Assembly: GCA_026387595.1 (NCBI GenBank)
Contig: JAPLLL010000111.1
Location: 1 to 18,595, forward strand
Source of the DNA: Candidatus Omnitrophota bacterium
GTDB taxonomy: Bacteria > Omnitrophota > Gorgyraeia > JABMQH01
Direction: 5' to 3'
DNA: 18,595 nucleotides
The notes below the pieces were generated by a model that had not been told where the DNA came from, did not search any database, and saw only the letters and a list, made by a program, of their open reading frames with translations. The position numbers were made by a program, and so were the translations under genes. Shown here piece by piece: positions 14,087 through 18,595 of this stretch; positions within the stretch are counted from its first letter, which is position 1; each line of letters opens with the position of its first letter.

Positions 14087-16864
14087 ATGGCAAAGAAGTT
14101 TGTTTACTCTTTCGGCGGGGGAAAGGCCGACGGAAATGAGGGGATGAAGAATCTGCTTGGGGGCAAAGGCGCCAACCTTGCAGAAATGGCGGGTCATAAA
14201 AATTTGAAGCTACCGGTACCGCCGGGATTTACCATAACTACCGAGGTATGCACTTATTATTACAAGAACAGAAAGGCCTACCCGAAGGGCCTCAAGGAAG
14301 AGGTTCAGGCGGCCATGGAAAAAATAGAAAAACTGATGGGGAGACGGTTTGGCGACGCGGCCAATCCGCTTCTTGTATCCGTGCGTTCAGGCGCGCGGCG
14401 CTCAATGCCGGGCATGATGGAAACCGTGTTGAACGTCGGACTGACGGAAAAGACCATTCCCGGCCTTATAAAACAGAGTAACAAAAGCGAGCGGTTTGTC
14501 TACGACGCATACCGTCGTCTTATCATGATGTATTCCGACGTGGTAATGGAAAAGGCCCAGGGCATAGAACCTGAGGCGGACGATGCCGGTATCCGCAAGC
14601 AGCTTGAAAAGATAATGGCCGGCATGAAAAAAGAAAAAGGTTATAAAAACGATACTGACCTGACGGGGCAGGACTTAAAAAAGCTCTGCGGCCTTTTTAA
14701 GGCCAGGATAAAAGAGGTATTAAAAAAAGAATTTCCCGATGACCATACCCAGCAGCTGTGGGGCGGCATAGGGGCGGTGTTCGCGTCCTGGAACGGGAAG
14801 CGCGCCATAAGTTACCGCCGGATAGAGAATATACCGGACGAATGGGGCACGGCGGTTACGGTGCAAACCATGGTATTCGGCAACCTGGGCGATGATTCCG
14901 CGACCGGTGTCGCGTTTACGCGCAACCCTGGGAACGGCGAAAATGATTTTTACGGTGAGTATCTTATCAATGCCCAGGGCGAAGATGTTGTCGCGGGTAT
15001 CCGCACGCCCGCGCCTATAAACGAGTATTCGAAATCCGAGCACAATAAAGCGCTTGTTACCCTGGAACAGACAATGCCGAAGATCTATAAGGAACTATTC
15101 AGCTACCAAAACCGGCTTGAAGATCACTACCGCGATATGCAGGATATCGAATTTACCATTGAAAAAGGCCGCTTGTTCATGCTCCAGTGCCGCATCGGCA
15201 AACGAAACGGCCCTGCCGCGGTAAGAATGGCGGTTGACATGCTTAAGGAAAAGTTTATTACAAAGGCAGACGCTGTCGTGCGCGTAACGCCTGCGCAGCT
15301 TGATGAATTGCTGCATCCGGTCATTGACCCGAAGGCTGAAGCGGTAAGAAAACCTCTTGCCAAAGGGCTGCCTGCGGGACCGGGAGGCGCGACAGGCCAA
15401 ATAGTGTTTTCCGCTGTTGATGCGGTTGAATGGGCAAGACAGGGCAAGCAGGTTATCCTGGCCCGCGAGGAAACAAATCCTGAGGACGTGGAAGGCATGC
15501 GGGCCGCACAAGCAATACTTACTGCCCGCGGCGGGATGACGTCGCATGCGGCCCTTGTTGCGCGCGGTTGGGGTAAATGCTGTATTGTCGGCTGCGGAGG
15601 CCTGCGCATAGAAGCGGAAAAAAAGGAAATGATCGCGGACGGAAAGACGTTTAAAGAAGGCGACTGGCTTACTTTAAACGGCACTAAGGGGAACGTATAT
15701 GAAGGTAAGCTGCCCATGATGGATGCTGCCGAGGAAAACGAAATATTGGACGCGTTCCTTAGGGTTTGTGACTCGATAAAAAGGCTCGGTATTCGCACCA
15801 ACGCCGACACACCGGAAGACGCCAGGCGCGCCAGGCTTTTCGGCGCGGAAGGCATAGGCCTGTTCAGGACAGAACACATGTTCTACGGCAAGGGTTCGGA
15901 AGAACCATTGTTCAGGCTGCGCAAGATGATCGTATCCAAGACCGAAGCAGAGCGCAGAAAGGCGCTTTTGGAGCTTTTTCCGTATGTGAAAAAAGATATA
16001 AAGGGAACGCTTGAGGCAATGGATGGATTTCCTGTTGTGATACGCCTCCTGGATCCGCCGCTCCATGAATTTGTCCCGCGTGATGAGGAAAAGCTCAAAG
16101 AGCTGGCAAAGGACCTGAACATCACGCTCGAAGAGCTTTCCGAACGCGCTGAAGCGCTTCATGAATCAAACCCGATGATGGGCCACAGGGGTGTGCGGCT
16201 GGGCGTTACATATCCGGAAGTAAGCGAAATGCAGATCCGCGCCGTATATGAATCCGCAGCAGAGCTTATTAAAGAGGGTAAGGCCCCCTATCCGGAAATA
16301 ATGATCCCCGTTGTCTGCGATGTAAAAGAGCTGTATAACCAGCTGGAGCTTGTTAAAAAAGTATACGAAGAGGTGCTGGCAAAGTACGGCATAAAGAAGA
16401 TAAAGACAATGTTCGGCACCATGATAGAGATCCCGAGGGCATCGCTTGTTGCGGGAAAACTCGCGGCGGCCGCGGAATTTTTTTCATACGGCACTAACGA
16501 CATGACACAGATGGGATTTGGTTTCTCGCGCGACGATATCGGCGCCTTTCTGCCTGACTACATAAAGAAAGGCATACTACCCGAGGACCCGTTCCAGACC
16601 ATTGACCAGGAGGGCATAGGAGAGCTGATAAAGATCGGTATCGAACGCGGAAGAAAAACGCGCAAGAACCTTGAAGTCGGCATATGCGGAGAACACGGGG
16701 GGGACCCGCGTTCGGTTGAGTTTTGTCATAACGTAGGGATGGATTATGTGAGCTGCTCGCCTTTCAGGGTGCCTATTGCAAGGCTTGCAGCAGCCCAGGC
16801 CGTCCTAAAAGACCTGCCGGTAGGCAGGCCTGCCAGCAGGCAGAAAAGAAGGCAAAGTAAATAA
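14087..16864 (+). CDS. ppdK: Pyruvate, phosphate dikinase
   Basis: Interconverts pyruvate + ATP + Pi with PEP + AMP + PPi in the cytoplasm, usable for gluconeogenesis or PPi-linked glycolysis. About 925 residues against 870-880 typical. It has the N-terminal nucleotide-binding domain (FGGGKADG.., GGKGANLAEM), the phosphohistidine domain GGMTSHAALVARG with catalytic H487, and the PEP/pyruvate barrel with FSYGTNDMTQMGFGFSRDD and GICGEHGGDP (catalytic C867). The normal end (ARLAAAQAVLKD) is extended by some 15 residues encoded by two GC-rich palindromes. ATG 14087 (MAKKFVYSFGGG) is preferred; an in-frame TTG at 14078, overlapping the glyS stop and closer to GGAAGGGGG, is possible. The stop overlaps the sigma factor ATG (TAATG). 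Confidence 0.95.
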   Translation: MAKKFVYSFGGGKADGNEGMKNLLGGKGANLAEMAGHKNLKLPVPPGFTITTEVCTYYYKNRKAYPKGLKEEVQAAMEKIEKLMGRRFGDAANPLLVSVRSGARRSMPGMMETVLNVGLTEKTIPGLIKQSNKSERFVYDAYRRLIMMYSDVVMEKAQGIEPEADDAGIRKQLEKIMAGMKKEKGYKNDTDLTGQDLKKLCGLFKARIKEVLKKEFPDDHTQQLWGGIGAVFASWNGKRAISYRRIENIPDEWGTAVTVQTMVFGNLGDDSATGVAFTRNPGNGENDFYGEYLINAQGEDVVAGIRTPAPINEYSKSEHNKALVTLEQTMPKIYKELFSYQNRLEDHYRDMQDIEFTIEKGRLFMLQCRIGKRNGPAAVRMAVDMLKEKFITKADAVVRVTPAQLDELLHPVIDPKAEAVRKPLAKGLPAGPGGATGQIVFSAVDAVEWARQGKQVILAREETNPEDVEGMRAAQAILTARGGMTSHAALVARGWGKCCIVGCGGLRIEAEKKEMIADGKTFKEGDWLTLNGTKGNVYEGKLPMMDAAEENEILDAFLRVCDSIKRLGIRTNADTPEDARRARLFGAEGIGLFRTEHMFYGKGSEEPLFRLRKMIVSKTEAERRKALLELFPYVKKDIKGTLEAMDGFPVVIRLLDPPLHEFVPRDEEKLKELAKDLNITLEELSERAEALHESNPMMGHRGVRLGVTYPEVSEMQIRAVYESAAELIKEGKAPYPEIMIPVVCDVKELYNQLELVKKVYEEVLAKYGIKKIKTMFGTMIEIPRASLVAGKLAAAAEFFSYGTNDMTQMGFGFSRDDIGAFLPDYIKKGILPEDPFQTIDQEGIGELIKIGIERGRKTRKNLEVGICGEHGGDPRSVEFCHNVGMDYVSCSPFRVPIARLAAAQAVLKDLPVGRPASRQKRRQSK
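16813..16844. repeat. Tandem 16-bp palindromes in the 3' end of ppdK
   Basis: CCTGCC-GGTA-GGCAGG (16813-16828) is followed directly by CCTGCC-AGCA-GGCAGA (16829-16844): two hairpins with 6- and 5-bp stems and 4-nt loops, 13 of 16 bases alike. They encode LPVGRPASRQK, a Pro/Gly/Arg stretch foreign to PPDK. Similar CCTGCC/GGCAGG palindromes are, from memory, common dispersed repeats in candidate-phylum genomes. Confidence 0.85.
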
Positions 16865-17730
16865 TGGAAGCGATAAAACTATATTTAAAGGAAATAAAGC
16901 TAACGCCGCTTTTGACCGCGGAGGAAGAGATAACCCTTGCCAACCGCATCAAAAAGGGCGATAAAAAGGCGCGCCAGAGGATGATCAAGGCGAATCTGCG
17001 GCTTGTTATAAATATCGCCAAGCGGTACAGCTACCTGGGCGTGCCGATCATGGACCTCATAGAGGAAGGCAACCTGGGCCTTATGAAGGCTGTTACTAAA
17101 TTTAACCCCAAGAAAGGCTACAGGTTCTCTACCTATGCCGCCTGGTGGATAAAACAGTACATCACAAGGGCCATTGCGAACCAGGGCAAGACCATCCGCG
17201 TGCCGATATACATGCTTGAGCTTTTGATGAAGTTCCGCAAGGTCTCTGAAGGTTTTATCGAGAAATTAAACAGGAAGCCCAAGCTGGGCGAGATAGCCAA
17301 AAAGATGGGCCTGTCCATAAAGAAGGTGCAGGAGCTCAACCAGATAGTGGCAAAGATCTCCTCGCTTAATGCCCCTGTGGGCGAAGAAGGATCCACGGAA
17401 TTCATGGAGCTGATCGAAGACGATAAGATCGAGACGGCATGGGACAACCTGACGGATTATCTGCAGCAAGAAAAGATCAAGGAATTGCTGGATAAAATGT
17501 CCCCGCGCGAGCGCAAGATACTGACGCTTCGGTTCGGGCTCAAAGACGGTACGCCCCGTACGCTTAACGAAACCGCGAAGTCCTTTGGCATTACAAGGGA
17601 GCGGGTGAGACAGATAGAACTTGTCGCGATGAAAAAGCTGCGCAGCATCATGCTGGCGCAGGAAGCGAAGGTCGAAGAAAGAATAGCAAGGAGCGGAAGA
17701 TGCCGACGCAACAACTTAAAAAATTCGTAA
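16864..17730 (+). CDS. RNA polymerase sigma factor, RpoD/SigA-like without region 1.1
   Basis: 288-residue sigma-70 factor. Region 1.2 (IKLYLKEIKLTPLLTAEEE, 4-22), region 2 with NLRLVINIAKRY, DLIEEGNLGLMKAV, and the -10-reading YAAWWIKQYITRAIA (91-105), region 3 (about 115-200), and region 4 with the -35-reading helix-turn-helix TLNETAKSFGITRERVRQIE (233-252) are all present. It should therefore recognise TTGACA/TATAAT promoters such as that at 1839. Region 1.1 is absent, so it may be a group 2 factor, but its place after recO-glyS resembles sigA of Bacillus and it could be the main sigma. ATG overlaps the ppdK stop; the last 31 bases overlap apt. Confidence 0.92.
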   Translation: MEAIKLYLKEIKLTPLLTAEEEITLANRIKKGDKKARQRMIKANLRLVINIAKRYSYLGVPIMDLIEEGNLGLMKAVTKFNPKKGYRFSTYAAWWIKQYITRAIANQGKTIRVPIYMLELLMKFRKVSEGFIEKLNRKPKLGEIAKKMGLSIKKVQELNQIVAKISSLNAPVGEEGSTEFMELIEDDKIETAWDNLTDYLQQEKIKELLDKMSPRERKILTLRFGLKDGTPRTLNETAKSFGITRERVRQIELVAMKKLRSIMLAQEAKVEERIARSGRCRRNNLKNS

Positions 17731-18230
17731 TAGACATACCGGATTTTCCCAAAAAAGGAATTATATTTAAGGACATAACAACGCTGCTTAAGAACGGCGA
17801 GAAATTCCGGGTTGTCGTGGACAGCATTGTCAAAAAATTCAAAACCAAAAAAATTGACGCGATCGTCAGTATTGAAGCAAGAGGTTTTATTGTCGGTTCT
17901 GTCGTTGCGTACAAATTAGGCATCGGCATAATCCCGGTGCGCAAAAAAGGCAAATTGCCGTATCTTAAGTACAGCGTTACATATGACCTTGAATATGGCA
18001 CCGACACGCTCGAGATCCACCAGGACGCTTTTAAAAAAGGCGCAAGGGTACTGATAGTGGACGATCTTCTTGCGACCGGCGGCACCGCGCAGGCGGTGAT
18101 CAAACTGATTAAAAAAGCAGGTGGGGAGGTCGCGGGCCTTGCGTTTATAATAGAGCTTCTTCCACTAAAAGGAAGAGATAAGCTCAAGGGTTATCCGGTT
18201 TATTCCCTGATAAAAGATAGATATTGTTAA
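17700..18230 (+). CDS. apt: Adenine phosphoribosyltransferase
   Basis: Purine salvage enzyme converting adenine and PRPP to AMP and PPi; 176 residues. It has the typical N-terminal IPDFPKKGIIFKDIT (13-27), SIEARGFI (57-64), RKKGKLP flexible loop, EIHQDA, and the PRPP-binding VLIVDDLLATGGTA (117-130). ATG 17700 is supported by AAGGAG (17688-17693) six bases upstream and lies within the 3' end of the sigma gene, a 31-bp overlap in another frame. With guaB3 it is the second purine gene of the window. Confidence 0.97.
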   Translation: MPTQQLKKFVIDIPDFPKKGIIFKDITTLLKNGEKFRVVVDSIVKKFKTKKIDAIVSIEARGFIVGSVVAYKLGIGIIPVRKKGKLPYLKYSVTYDLEYGTDTLEIHQDAFKKGARVLIVDDLLATGGTAQAVIKLIKKAGGEVAGLAFIIELLPLKGRDKLKGYPVYSLIKDRYC

Positions 18231-18251
18231 GCTTAAAACAAAGGAGGGGAT

Positions 18252-18595
18252 ATGAAGAATCCTGTTTTAATGCTCGTTGTAATTATTGCGGTATTGGTAG
18301 CGCTGGCCGTAGGAAAGGATATGATCATAAAGACGGCCGTTGAGAAAGGCGTTCAGGCCGTAACTGGGCTCCCTCTTAGCATGAAAAGTTTTAACCTTGG
18401 CATTTTAAGCACCAAGGTTGGCATAAAGGGTTTGATGCTGTATAACCCCAAAGGTTTTCCGGATAAGACAATGCTGAATGCGCCCGAGATTTACGTTGAT
18501 TATGACCTCGGCGCAATGATAGGCGGTACAGTCCATCTGAGAGAGGCAAGGATAAATATAGAGGAATTTACAGTTGTAAAAAATGCGAATGGCCA
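18252..18595 (+). CDS. AsmA-like membrane-anchored protein, 5' part only
   Basis: An open frame runs from ATG 18252 to the window end (114 codons, no stop). AAGGAGGGG (18241-18249) precedes the start. The product begins with one membrane segment (residues 4-19, hydrophobic, VLMLVVIIAVLVALAV), followed by TGLPLSMKSFNLGILSTKVG, LMLYNPKGFPD, and APEIYVDYDLGAMIGG. This alternating-strand pattern, with a short membrane anchor and a G/I-rich layer motif, resembles the N-terminus of AsmA/DUF748-type envelope proteins that act in the periplasm in lipid transport or outer-membrane assembly. The family assignment is tentative because most of the gene is missing. It supports a diderm envelope. Confidence 0.75.
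   Translation, partial: MKNPVLMLVVIIAVLVALAVGKDMIIKTAVEKGVQAVTGLPLSMKSFNLGILSTKVGIKGLMLYNPKGFPDKTMLNAPEIYVDYDLGAMIGGTVHLREARINIEEFTVVKNANG

Noticed and set aside
16813..16844. CRISPR repeat pair
   Set aside because: The two 16-bp units are directly adjacent with no spacers and lie in a coding frame; no cas genes are present.

Overview
The window is a compact bacterial chromosome segment with every gene on the + strand, gaps of mostly 0-10 bp and several start/stop overlaps. Codon and base composition look uniform. The gene mix (GroEL, a CBS-less GuaB3-type IMP dehydrogenase, DnaE, HU, class II aminoacyl-tRNA synthetases, PhoH-YbeY, a DgkA-PAP2 fusion, PPDK, a short RpoD-like sigma factor, a small lipoprotein and an AsmA-like protein) suggests a diderm candidate-phylum bacterium. 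My best guess is Omnitrophota (PVC side), inferred from gene style rather than proven. There is no CRISPR array, tRNA, rRNA, transposase or phage gene.

Layout. (1) 54-1745: groEL and a strong intrinsic terminator. (2) 1748-1953: a palindromic segment, a consensus sigma-70 promoter (TTGACA, 16 bp, TATAAT) and a terminator-like hairpin inside the leader. (3) 1954-6608: guaB3 and dnaE, joined by a TAATG overlap. (4) 6609-6691: a leader with hairpins. (5) 6692-9939: HU, hisS, aspS and a small lipoprotein. (6) 9945-18230: phoH, ybeY, dgkA-PAP2, recO, glyS, ppdK, sigma factor and apt. This order resembles the Bacillus phoH-ybeY-dgkA-cdd-era-recO-glyQS-(yqfL)-dnaG-sigA cluster with era, cdd and dnaG missing. 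(7) 18252-end: the 5' part of an AsmA-like membrane-anchored protein.

The genes are largely information-processing housekeeping: replication (dnaE), repair (recO), nucleoid (HU), transcription (sigma), translation and rRNA maturation (hisS, aspS, glyS, ybeY, phoH), folding (groEL), purine supply (guaB3, apt), pyruvate/PEP interconversion (ppdK) and lipid-carrier phosphate turnover (dgkA-PAP2).

The points that stand out are these. The C-terminus of GuaB3 has been overwritten by a 108-bp copy (one mismatch) of the adjacent dnaE PHP-domain coding sequence, in frame. AspRS lacks the whole GAD insertion domain. A stem-loop with compensatory base changes recurs directly before the start codons of groEL, guaB3 and HU, and a 21-bp piece of the HU copy is repeated exactly before the lipoprotein gene. 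YbeY has Asp in place of the third metal-binding His. Tandem palindromes extend the PPDK C-terminus.
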